This document shows positions 1 to 6,861 of a stretch of 12,498 bases of DNA, piece after piece (the first letter of the stretch is position 1; the number at the start of each line of letters is the position of its first letter). The translations under genes were made by a program, and so were the position numbers. The notes beneath the pieces are model-generated. The model saw only the letters and a program-made list of their open reading frames with translations. It did not search any database and was not told the origin of the DNA. The DNA is from CAZVJA01 sp964626885 (GTDB taxonomy: Bacteria > Planctomycetota > Planctomycetia > Planctomycetales > Planctomycetaceae): positions 1-12,498 of the forward strand of contig CAZVJA010000154.1 in the NCBI GenBank assembly GCA_964626885.1, given 5' to 3'.

Positions 1-272
1 GGACCACCCTCCGGGCGGTGCCCCCTCGCCCTCCCGGATTTGAAACCACCTGTAAAGTATTTCGTATCTTGTTTCCCAACCCTGGCGGGGAAATTACTCG
101 ATTTTTCACGACGAATCGCCGTAACCCGACGCCAGTTTCCAGGGACGATTGCGGCTTCCTTTCCGGGGAGCTACAAAAGGTTTTGGTCCTGCATATTCAA
201 CCGTCGCACGATGAAATGTCCAAGACTTTACAGCGGCGGTCACCGTAACTTTCAATCGAAATGTGAATCCAA
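1..272. other. Leader upstream of mrp, no gene seen
   Basis: I see no convincing coding sequence here. The short open frames have no recognisable protein character, and the mrp frame is closed by a TGA at 264-266. Positions 25-54 hold one copy of a dispersed repeat described separately. The mrp promoter should lie in this stretch, but no -35/-10 pair stands out. The bases just before the GTG start at 273 contain no good Shine-Dalgarno match. Confidence 0.6.
25..54. repeat. Dispersed intergenic repeat, copy 1
   Basis: This 30-bp segment matches positions 11644-11673 at 27 of 30 bases. Both contain CTCGCCCTCCCGG, then two differing bases, then TTGAAACCACC-like sequence, one more mismatch and GTA. 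Both copies lie between genes, which suggests a dispersed non-coding repeat family rather than conserved coding sequence. GC-rich intergenic repeats of this general look occur in planctomycete genomes, but no family name can be assigned from the sequence alone. Confidence 0.65.
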
Positions 273-1349
273 GTGACGCTGACCGAGACAGAGATTCTGA
301 ATGCACTGAAAAACGTGACCGATCCGGAAATCGGCCGCACGCTCAAAGACCTCGACATGCTCCGCGGGGCAACTGTGGCCGGAGACGGCTCCGTGAAGGT
401 GCGGGTCGAGTTGCCGACGCCCGCGTACCCGGAGCGCGAGCGAATTACTGAAGCGATTCGCGCGGCGCTTGCCGGGAGCATGTCGGGTAGCGGTCCGGTC
501 GATGTCGAGTACTCTTTCAAAGTTCGCGGCCGGGACACCGGCGGTGCCATCGGTCTGCGTGTGCACAACGTCATCGCCGTCGGCAGCGGTAAAGGGGGCG
601 TGGGAAAAAGCACCGTCGCGGCGACTCTCGCGTACGGACTGCAATCGTATGGCGCGCGGGTCGGGTTGATGGATGCTGATGTCTACGGTCCGAGCATTCC
701 ACATCTGTTGGGTGTGGGGGAAGCGCGCCCCTCCGCGGTCGAGCAGCAGGGGGCCAACGGCGAAACGATGACGCGGATCGAGCCGGTGATCGCCAACGGA
801 CTCAAGGTGATCTCCATGGGTTTCTTTATCAAACCTGACCAGGCGGTGGTGTGGCGAGGTCCGATGCTGCACCGTGCGATCACGCAGTTTCTGAAGGATA
901 CGAACTGGGGCGAGCTCGATTACCTCATCATCGACATGCCCCCCGGCACGGGAGACGTTTCGCTGACGCTCTCACAATCGGTCGGCCTGGCGGGAGCCGT
1001 CGTGGTCTGCACGCCGCAGCAAGTCGCGCTGCTCGACGCGGTGAAAGCGGTCAGCATGTTTCGTCAAGTGAATATCCCCGTGATCGGCATGGTGGAAAAC
1101 ATGAGCGGCGATGTATTCGGCCGCGGCGGAACTCGCAATAAGGCGGCCGAGCTCGGCGTCCCCTTTCTCGGCGAGGTTCCGATCGAGGCGCAAATCCGCA
1201 TGTTGGGTGATGAGGGACGAACCGCCGCGCTGTTTGATGAAGGTTCGCCCGCCCGGCCGTTTCTGCGGCATGTCTGCGAGCAAACGGCGATCCAGATCGC
1301 GCGGCAACTCCTCGAGACGCCGACCATGCCCACGTTGGAAATCCTGTAA
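273..1349 (+). CDS. mrp: Mrp/ApbC-type P-loop ATPase (Fe-S carrier family), CxxC motif absent
   Basis: The 358-residue protein has the Mrp/ApbC/NBP35 layout. An N-terminal MIP18/DUF59-type domain covers about residues 3-85, with DPEI at 17-20. An MinD-like ATPase domain follows, with a deviant Walker A GKGGVGKS at 106-113, DAD at 134-136, DMPPGTGD at 221-228 and ENMS at 275-278. Members of this family bind and transfer Fe-S clusters in the cytoplasm, driven by ATP. The usual CPxC-type cysteine pair just after ENMS is missing: the text runs ENMSGDVFGRGG, and the only cysteines are C246 and C335. The start is GTG at 273, because the frame has a stop 9 nt upstream and the following residues match the family N-terminus. 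No strong ribosome binding site is visible. The tlpA-like gene follows 32 bp downstream on the same strand. The family is certain; a cluster-carrier role is inferred and is weakened by the lost cysteines. Confidence 0.95.
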   Translation: MTLTETEILNALKNVTDPEIGRTLKDLDMLRGATVAGDGSVKVRVELPTPAYPERERITEAIRAALAGSMSGSGPVDVEYSFKVRGRDTGGAIGLRVHNVIAVGSGKGGVGKSTVAATLAYGLQSYGARVGLMDADVYGPSIPHLLGVGEARPSAVEQQGANGETMTRIEPVIANGLKVISMGFFIKPDQAVVWRGPMLHRAITQFLKDTNWGELDYLIIDMPPGTGDVSLTLSQSVGLAGAVVVCTPQQVALLDAVKAVSMFRQVNIPVIGMVENMSGDVFGRGGTRNKAAELGVPFLGEVPIEAQIRMLGDEGRTAALFDEGSPARPFLRHVCEQTAIQIARQLLETPTMPTLEIL

Positions 1350-1381
1350 CCGTCATTCTCGGGTGATCCCAGAGCATACGG

Positions 1382-1933
1382 ATGTCGGACAAGTCAAAAC
1401 CGAAGCCGAAGTCGATCGATCCGGTCGTCGTTTTTCTGGCGGTGATCATCGTGGCATCGCTGTTCGCGACGGCGATTCGGATGGGCACGTCCTCCCGTGG
1501 TGGAGCAATGCTGATCCATCAGCCCGCTCCGCCGATCAAAGCCGCCGGCTGGATCAATGGTCCGGGCCCCACTCCGGAGAGTCTTTCCGGCAAGGTGGTG
1601 GTGCTCGATGCCTGGGCTAGCTGGTGCCTCCCTTGTCGAGCTGCCGCGCCGGAAATGGTCGCGACTTACAATCGCTTTCGTGACAAGGGTGTCGTGTTCA
1701 TCGGGCTGACGGGAGAAGACCGCGAGAATCTCAAGTCGATGGAGGAGTTCGTCCGTTCGGGGAACATTCCGTGGCCCAACGGGTATGAAGCGACGGAAAC
1801 ACTCGCCGCGCTCCGCGTGGAGTTCATCCCGTCCGTGTTTGTGATCGATCGGCAAGGAGAGATCCTCTGGAACTCCGATGAAGCAGGGACACTCGATGCA
1901 GCGATCGAGCAAGCGCTCGCGAAGCCGCGTTGA
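1382..1933 (+). CDS. TlpA-like thioredoxin-fold protein, membrane-anchored
   Basis: This is a 183-residue thiol-disulfide protein. A basic N-terminus (residues 1-10, five Lys) precedes one hydrophobic segment at about 14-33, which fits a signal anchor with the rest of the protein outside the cytoplasmic membrane. The thioredoxin fold carries WASWCLPC, with redox cysteines C82 and C85. The cis-proline is in IPSVFVID (P150). TlpA/ResA-type proteins usually reduce disulfides in envelope proteins, for example apocytochrome c or copper-site proteins; the partner here is unknown. The gene starts 32 bp after mrp and probably shares its transcript. Its stop is only 11 bp from the convergent end of folK, with no room for a separate terminator. 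The ribosome binding site is weak (GAG, 8 nt before the ATG). Confidence 0.92.
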   Translation: MSDKSKPKPKSIDPVVVFLAVIIVASLFATAIRMGTSSRGGAMLIHQPAPPIKAAGWINGPGPTPESLSGKVVVLDAWASWCLPCRAAAPEMVATYNRFRDKGVVFIGLTGEDRENLKSMEEFVRSGNIPWPNGYEATETLAALRVEFIPSVFVIDRQGEILWNSDEAGTLDAAIEQALAKPR

Positions 1934-1944
1934 AGCTCCCAACT

Positions 1945-2463
1945 TTACAGCAAGCCGATCTCGGAACAAATCCGCAATCCGAGTGCACCTGCCGCCAATT
2001 CCGCCGCAATCATCGCCAGAGTGCGCCCGTCGTCGGGATGCACATAGCCAGGATCGACTTCCGCCAGTGGAACCGCGACGAACGCCCGCGTCAGAATCTC
2101 GGGGTCGGGGATTCTTCTCGATCCGAGTTGCAAAATCTCCCGGTTGTACAGCGATAGGTCGATGTCGATCGTCCTGGGAGCATTGCGGTTGTGAGGGTCG
2201 CGAACCCGATGGAGCGCACTTTCGACCGTGGGAATGATTTTCTCTCGCAGCTCGGCAGCCGGGAGAGATGTTTCCAGAAGCAGGGCGGCATTGAAGAAAT
2301 TCGGCTGCTCGGCGAATCCCACCGGCTCACTTTCCCAGACGCGCGACACGCGAAGTATCGTTCCGTATCTTCCAAGTGCGCGGACCGCGGCGGGAAGATT
2401 CGTCGGCGCTTCAATGTTCGATCCCAGCGACAGATAGGCCCGCGCGGGACGATGATCAGACAT
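1945..2463 (-). CDS. folK: 2-amino-4-hydroxy-6-hydroxymethyldihydropteridine pyrophosphokinase (HPPK)
   Basis: FolK transfers pyrophosphate from ATP to 6-hydroxymethyl-7,8-dihydropterin, the step before dihydropteroate synthase in folate synthesis, in the cytoplasm. The 172-residue product starts with the typical strand and loop AYLSLGSN (9-16). It has VWESEPVGF at 42-50, FFNAA at 56-60, and the HPPK signature NAPRTIDIDLSLY at 94-106, in which D100 and D102 are the expected Mg-binding aspartates. The ATG at 2463 was chosen because family homology begins there and because it lies inside the end of folB. The two genes share ATGTCTGA, an 8-nt overlap, and a GGAG lies directly before the ATG, so translational coupling is likely. 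An in-frame ATG at 2553 would add 30 Arg/Ser-rich residues read from folB sequence and is rejected. Confidence 0.96.
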   Translation of the reverse strand: MSDHRPARAYLSLGSNIEAPTNLPAAVRALGRYGTILRVSRVWESEPVGFAEQPNFFNAALLLETSLPAAELREKIIPTVESALHRVRDPHNRNAPRTIDIDLSLYNREILQLGSRRIPDPEILTRAFVAVPLAEVDPGYVHPDDGRTLAMIAAELAAGALGLRICSEIGLL

Positions 2464-2818
2464 CTCCGCGGCCCCGCTCGATCGAGACGCCGACCGACTT
2501 CGCGAAACGGAGAGCCGCCGGCTTTTCCACGCGCACCGCCACCCGGCTGACACGGGAATCCTGGAGACAGATCCGCGCGATTTCCTCCGCCAATCGCTCG
2601 ACCAGAAAATAACGGGAACTCTCCACGTGGTCGATCACCTGCTTGGCGATCGTGCGATAGTTGACGGCGTCGTCGATGTTATCGGTTCGGGCCGCAGGCC
2701 GGGTATCAACATCGAGCATGAGGTTGATCAACACGTCCTGCCGGTTCGAGCGTTCATCGTCGTTGACGCCGATAATCGTGCGGAGGAAGAGGTCGTTAAT
2801 CAGAATCCGATCAGTCAT
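2456..2818 (-). CDS. folB: Dihydroneopterin aldolase (FolB family)
   Basis: The 120-residue protein has the normal length for this family. FolB cleaves 7,8-dihydroneopterin to 6-hydroxymethyldihydropterin plus glycolaldehyde, which is the substrate of FolK, the next gene. Visible signatures are the N-terminal strand IGVNDDER with E22, the helix FLVERLAEEIA (71-81) with the pterin-anchoring glutamate, and VEKPAAL (97-103) with the catalytic-type lysine K99. A GGGAGA box lies about 7 nt before the ATG. The upstream reductase gene ends 13 bp away, and folK starts inside the last codons of folB, so the three genes form one operon. FolX (dihydroneopterin triphosphate epimerase) is a close paralogue that cannot be ruled out by eye, but adjacency to folK favours the aldolase. 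Confidence 0.95.
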   Translation of the reverse strand: MTDRILINDLFLRTIIGVNDDERSNRQDVLINLMLDVDTRPAARTDNIDDAVNYRTIAKQVIDHVESSRYFLVERLAEEIARICLQDSRVSRVAVRVEKPAALRFAKSVGVSIERGRGDV

Positions 2819-2831
2819 GGGAAGTCTCCCG

Positions 2832-3563
2832 TTATAAATGCTCGCCGCCGGTGACGTGCACGACTTCGCCCGTCAGAAAATCGGAACGGAGCAAGAACAA
2901 CGCCGCGGCTGTGAGTTCCTCGGTCGAGCCGGTTCGCCGGAGTGGAATAGACCGCGCCAGCCGTGCCAGGTGATCGTCTTCTTTTCCGGGGGGCGGCAGG
3001 ATCGCGCCGGGGGCAATCGCGTTGACCTGCACATCCGGCGCCAACTCTTGGGCGAGAATCCGCGTCAGCGTGACGATCCCGCTTTTGGTCAGCGTATAGG
3101 CGAGATGTCCTGGAACCGGACGTTCTCCCCGCCAGTCGGCGATGTTCAGAATGTGGCCGCGCTCCCCGGCCGTTCGCCAGGATGCAAACTCGCGGCAGAG
3201 AAACATCGGTGCTTTGAGATTGATGGCGAAATGACGTTCCCACTGCTCTTCCGTGGTCTCATTAAGTGAGCCGGGCTCGAAGATGGCCGCGCTGTTCACC
3301 AGGATGTCAAGCCGTCCAAAATGTTCGACCGCATGCCGCACGACCGATTCCGCCGCTCCGCGCGCTTGCAGCAGATCCGCCTGAACGGCGGTCGCATCCA
3401 CGCCCAGCGCGCGAATCTCCGCTAATGTTTGATCGGCGGCATCGCGCGAGGAGCCGTAATGCAGGCAGACGCCAATCCCTTCCCGTGCGAGCGCCAGCGA
3501 CAACGCACGGCCGATGCGAACCGCTCCCCCGGTGACGATGGCAACCTTCCCGCGCAGCTCCAC
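2832..3563 (-). CDS. Short-chain dehydrogenase, pteridine reductase (FolM/PTR1)-like
   Basis: This is an SDR-family NAD(P)H-dependent oxidoreductase of 243 residues. The Rossmann motif is TGGAVRIG (11-18), with Arg at the position seen in TGxxxRxG pteridine reductases, followed by VCLHYGSS (32-39), QADL (61-64) and NSAA (90-93). The catalytic site reads D143, Y156, K160: the usual SDR serine is replaced by aspartate in NIADWRGE, as in Leishmania PTR1 and E. coli FolM. Place in an operon directly before folB and folK supports reduction of a dihydropterin or dihydrofolate. The start is GTG at 3563, preceded by GGGAGA at 9-nt spacing and placed right before the first beta strand. An ATG at 3710 in the same frame is rejected because it would read through the upstream terminator. 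Enzyme class is sure, pterin substrate likely, exact product unknown. Confidence 0.93.
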   Translation of the reverse strand: MELRGKVAIVTGGAVRIGRALSLALAREGIGVCLHYGSSRDAADQTLAEIRALGVDATAVQADLLQARGAAESVVRHAVEHFGRLDILVNSAAIFEPGSLNETTEEQWERHFAINLKAPMFLCREFASWRTAGERGHILNIADWRGERPVPGHLAYTLTKSGIVTLTRILAQELAPDVQVNAIAPGAILPPPGKEDDHLARLARSIPLRRTGSTEELTAAALFLLRSDFLTGEVVHVTGGEHL

Positions 3564-3604
3564 GTGAAGATTCTCCCAGGAAAATTTAGTCGAAGGAATC
3601 GCAC

Positions 3605-3634
3605 AAAAGCCCACCGACGGCTGTCGGTGGGCTT
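3605..3634 (-). terminator. Intrinsic terminator after the DUF1080 gene
   Basis: A perfect 12-bp stem (3607-3618 with 3623-3634) closes a 4-nt loop. On the minus strand the stem ends in GGGC followed by TTTT. It lies 35 bp past the DUF1080 stop and 41 bp before the pteridine-reductase-like start. It should therefore end the upstream transcript and make the reductase-folB-folK operon independent. A promoter for that operon would fit in the about 40 AT-richer bases after the hairpin (TAAATT near 3585 is one weak -10 candidate), but none is clear. Confidence 0.85.
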
Positions 3635-3669
3635 GATGCTGGTCATGCAGCCTCCGTGCGGCGGACGGA

Positions 3670-5043
3670 CTACTTTCCTTCTCCGCCCGGAAGCTCCTTG
3701 ATGAAGACATTCCGGAAGAAGAGCGTGTTGCCGTGGTTTTGCAACTCGATCTGGCCGGTGCGGTCGATCGGACGATTCGCGTCGATGTAGACCTCCATCA
3801 CCACGTTGTCGGTGACGAGCACGTCGTTCAGCCAGACCGACACTTTGTCTCCGACCATCCGGATTTTGAACGTGTTCCACTCGCCGACCGGCTTGTCGGC
3901 CTTTTTCAAGGGGAACCGTTCATGGGTTTTGTTGTTCCAGAGAGACCCGGAACCCTTTTCGGCGCCATGCTTGAAGTACGAAGGTTCCTCGGTATCCCAA
4001 ATTTGCACCTGCGGCCAGCCGCGCAAATAAATTCCACTGTCCCCTTTCGCCAGAATCTTCCAATCCACGAGCATCTCGAAGTTGCCGTAATCCTTCGCGG
4101 TGCAGAGACTGTCCCCCTTGCCGTCGAACACGAGCACGCCGTCTTCGACCTTCCAATGCTCGCGCATTTTCTCATCGGCTTTCTTCTGCGCTTCGGCTAG
4201 CTCTTCGGACTTCATCTTGGCGCGGGTGATCGGATTGCCGACGAGCCCCTTCCAGCCGTCGAGGTTCACGCCATTGAACAGCGCGGTGAACCCCTCGGGG
4301 GGAGCAACTTTTTTGGAAGCAGACGTCTGTCCGTCGGCGAAGACAAAGACATTGTCGAAATTGCCGGTGTCGTCGAACGAGCCGATGCCGATCTGCCCCT
4401 TGAGAAAAGTTTTGTCGGTTGCGGTCATCACCGGGTGTTCCATGTCGTCAAAAAAGACATCGATGTTGCCGCTCTCGACATTGCGCGTGACGCGGACGTG
4501 GTGCCAATTATCGTCCCAGTTCGTGCCGGGAGTGGTGCGGGTCGAGATTTTCGTGCGAGGCGCGTCGTTGACGATGAAAATCTGGTTGGCGTGGTCGTCC
4601 ATTTTCTTTCCCAGATGGACGTAATACATGTGGGCGGGGTCCTGGTACCCGAAGAACAGGCACAGATCGCGGTGCCCGTAATCCTTGACGGTCGACTGCA
4701 CCTGTACGTCGAGTTGAAAGCTGCCGACCGACAGGTCTCGGATCATCGAACGATTGAACGGAGAGCGGACCGGCGTTTTAACGTTGCTCTTCTGGAATTG
4801 GCTGTAGACCGAATTGCCGTCGATGGTCACCAGCTTCCAGGCTTCGGGGTCGCTCGGCGCCCAACGATCGGAATGACCCGACTCGAACGTGTCGGAGAAT
4901 GCCAGCGGCAACCCCATGACAGGCACGGGTGCGTCGTTTGGTCCCGGCTTCACGGAGTCGACGGCTTGTGCACTTGCGGGTGTGAAGCCAACCCCCAGCA
5001 ACGTCGCGGAAAACAGCAACAGAATACGCCGAAAAACATGCAT
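3670..5043 (-). CDS. Secreted DUF1080 (3-keto-disaccharide hydrolase family) protein with extra N-terminal lectin-like domain
   Basis: The 457-residue product begins with a Sec-type signal peptide: MHVFRR, a hydrophobic core to about residue 20, and a probable cut after ASAQA (23-27). Residues of about 48-237 look like a concanavalin A/LamG-type beta sandwich, with FSDTFESG at the start and IGIGSFDDTGNFDNV near its end. Residues 250-451 are the DUF1080 domain, from GFTALFNGVNLDGWKG to NTLFFRNVFIKEL, with GDSGIYLRG (334-342) and IELQNHG (432-438). DUF1080 domains are assigned to 3-keto-glycoside hydrolases and are very common in Planctomycetota; the activity here is inferred. The ATG at 5043 was chosen because the signal peptide starts there; a longer frame back to 5292 overlaps the DUF1501 gene. 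The gene lies 208 bp after the DUF1501 stop. Confidence 0.94.
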   Translation of the reverse strand: MHVFRRILLLFSATLLGVGFTPASAQAVDSVKPGPNDAPVPVMGLPLAFSDTFESGHSDRWAPSDPEAWKLVTIDGNSVYSQFQKSNVKTPVRSPFNRSMIRDLSVGSFQLDVQVQSTVKDYGHRDLCLFFGYQDPAHMYYVHLGKKMDDHANQIFIVNDAPRTKISTRTTPGTNWDDNWHHVRVTRNVESGNIDVFFDDMEHPVMTATDKTFLKGQIGIGSFDDTGNFDNVFVFADGQTSASKKVAPPEGFTALFNGVNLDGWKGLVGNPITRAKMKSEELAEAQKKADEKMREHWKVEDGVLVFDGKGDSLCTAKDYGNFEMLVDWKILAKGDSGIYLRGWPQVQIWDTEEPSYFKHGAEKGSGSLWNNKTHERFPLKKADKPVGEWNTFKIRMVGDKVSVWLNDVLVTDNVVMEVYIDANRPIDRTGQIELQNHGNTLFFRNVFIKELPGGEGK

Positions 5044-5251
5044 GATGAGTCGCTCCCGTTTCAAAATCGTGGATGCCGAATCCGGCAGAATCGTTTGTGA
5101 TAAGCTTGTTTGCTTTGTCGACCTCGAAAGTCTTCGCAACCGGGTCCGCCTGTCGAGGGCACCTTGCTGAAATTCGCCTGCGGCGCGGTTCGGCTTCGAT
5201 CTTAGCAGATTCCGGGATGAGAGACTCCAGCGGGGAATACCGTTTCTTTGA
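5044..5251. other. Gap between the DUF1501 and DUF1080 genes
   Basis: This 208-bp gap holds no gene. It is wide enough for a separate DUF1080 promoter. The only local structure I see is a minor 5-bp hairpin (TGCCG and CGGCA around 5073-5090), with no T-run to make it a terminator. A GGGAG box lies about 12 nt before the DUF1080 start. Whether the DUF1080 gene is cotranscribed with the genes upstream cannot be decided from sequence. Confidence 0.4.
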
Positions 5252-6796
5252 TCAGGCCAGAATTCCCGAAATGACTTCGCCTCCCTGAACACCGGTCAGA
5301 CGCTGCTCCAAACCACCGTAAAAGTAGGTTAACTTCTGCGGATCGAAGCCCATCTGGTGCAGGATTGTGGCGTGCAGATCGCGGACATGGTGGCGGTTGA
5401 CGACCGCCTCGTGGCCGATGTCGTCGGTCTCGCCATAGCTGGTTCCTCCTTTGACGCCACCCCCTGCCAGCCAATACGTGAAACCCTTGGGATTGTGATC
5501 GCGACCTTTGCCCCCTTGGGAGACCGGCTGGCGGCCAAACTCCCCGCCCCAGACGACAAGCGTGTCTTCGAGCATGCCGCGGCGCTCGAGATCGGCCAGC
5601 AACCCGGCGATCGGTTTGTCGATTTCCGGACCGTGAATGTTCAGATTGTTGTCGACGTCGGAGTGGGCGTCCCAGTTTTCGTCGTTGTGCCCGCCGCCGT
5701 GGTAAATCTGCACGAAGCGGACCCCCCGCTCGAGCAGTCGCCGAGCGATCAGGCACTGCCGTCCGAAGGGGCCGGGCCCCAACGAGAGTTTGTGCGGCGG
5801 CTTTTCATCGTGCAAACCATAAAGTGCTTGCGTCTCGTACGATTCCTGAGAAACGTCGAGCGCTTCCGGCGCCGTGGATTGCAATTGAAATGCCAGTTCG
5901 TAACTGGCGATGCGCGCCTGCAATTCCGAATAGCCGGAACGTTTTGCAAGATGATCGGCATTCAGGGTATTGATGGCGCGAATCTGTTCGCGCTGGAAAT
6001 CGACCGAAAGAGTCTCCGACGGGGACAAATCCAAGATGGGACGGCCGGTGGAACGCAAGACGGTTCCCTGGTAAGCGGCCGGCATGTAGCCGCTCATCCA
6101 GTTCGCGGCGCCGCCAATCGGCCCGCCCCGCGGATCGAGCATGACGACAAACCCCGGCAGGTTCTCGTTGACCGAACCCAACCCGTACCCCAGCCATGAC
6201 CCTAATGCCGGATGCCCCTGAATGATCCGTCCGGAATTCATCTGCAACAGGGCCGATGCATGCGCGAACGAGTCCATGTAGAGCGACTTGATGACCGCAA
6301 GCTTGTCCATGTGCCGCGCGGTGTGAGGAAAGGCGTCGGAACACCATTGACCGGAATCGCCGTGCCGCGCAAATTTGCGCTGCGAGGCCAGCAACGTCTG
6401 CTCCTTGAACGAGCCGCGGCGAACTTCGATTTTGACCGTCTTTCCGTCCCGCTTTTGCAGTTCCGGCTTGTAGTCGAATAAATCCATGTGCGACGGTCCG
6501 CCGTACATGAACAGAAAGATACAGCGGGTGGCGCGGGGGACGGCATGCGGCGAAACAGGAGCAAGCGGTTTGACCGAATCCTGAGCTCGGACCAATTCGT
6601 TCGCGAATGCCGAACGAGAGAAAAACCCATCCTGCTGAAGCAGCGCCGACAGCGCGACGCCGGTAAATCCGGCACCGGTTTCCCAAAGAAACTCGCGGCG
6701 GGTGCGCCCGCAGAATCCGCCCGATGCGCGGCGGGAATGACATCCGCAGGGAGCATTCGTGTCTGACACTTCTTTGGTTCGGTCCAGCTCTGTCAT
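5252..6796 (-). CDS. DUF1501 family protein with Tat signal
   Basis: This 514-residue protein is a full-length DUF1501 member, a family with an alkaline phosphatase/sulfatase-like fold. A twin-arginine signal TRREFLW (32-38) precedes a hydrophobic stretch of about 41-53, so export in folded form by Tat is expected. Typical motifs are FLFMYGGPSHMDLFD (94-108), the NDENWDAHSDVDNN segment (371-384), VVWGGEFGR (414-422), GRDHNP (431-436) and HATILHQMGFD (475-485). The conserved D105, H370, E419, D433, H434 and H475 are plausible metal or active-site positions. No substrate has been established for most members. The gene lies 65 bp after the cytochrome/DUF1553 gene, a pairing seen many times over in Planctomycetota genomes, and is probably in its operon. 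GGAGAG lies about 7 nt before the ATG. The Cys-rich segment CGCH...FCG (17-30) before the Tat motif is an unexplained detail. Confidence 0.97.
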   Translation of the reverse strand: MTELDRTKEVSDTNAPCGCHSRRASGGFCGRTRREFLWETGAGFTGVALSALLQQDGFFSRSAFANELVRAQDSVKPLAPVSPHAVPRATRCIFLFMYGGPSHMDLFDYKPELQKRDGKTVKIEVRRGSFKEQTLLASQRKFARHGDSGQWCSDAFPHTARHMDKLAVIKSLYMDSFAHASALLQMNSGRIIQGHPALGSWLGYGLGSVNENLPGFVVMLDPRGGPIGGAANWMSGYMPAAYQGTVLRSTGRPILDLSPSETLSVDFQREQIRAINTLNADHLAKRSGYSELQARIASYELAFQLQSTAPEALDVSQESYETQALYGLHDEKPPHKLSLGPGPFGRQCLIARRLLERGVRFVQIYHGGGHNDENWDAHSDVDNNLNIHGPEIDKPIAGLLADLERRGMLEDTLVVWGGEFGRQPVSQGGKGRDHNPKGFTYWLAGGGVKGGTSYGETDDIGHEAVVNRHHVRDLHATILHQMGFDPQKLTYFYGGLEQRLTGVQGGEVISGILA

Positions 6797-6861
6797 GCCC
6801 GGCTCTCCGCGGGGATCAACGTTCGTGGGCTCTTCCGCACACGTTTACGATGCTCGATGAT

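Noticed and set aside
362..366. Idea that the folate cluster or mrp region belongs to a mobile island
   Set aside because: No integrase, transposase, tRNA, flanking direct repeats or base-composition jump was seen; the genes are housekeeping types. The coordinates given are only a reference point in mrp.
2464..2553. N-terminal extension of folK to an ATG at 2553
   Set aside because: The extra 30 residues are Arg/Ser-rich and read from folB coding sequence; HPPK homology starts at the ATG at 2463.
5044..5292. N-terminal extension of the DUF1080 protein
   Set aside because: It would overlap the DUF1501 gene and bury a good signal peptide; the ATG at 5043 starts exactly at that signal peptide.
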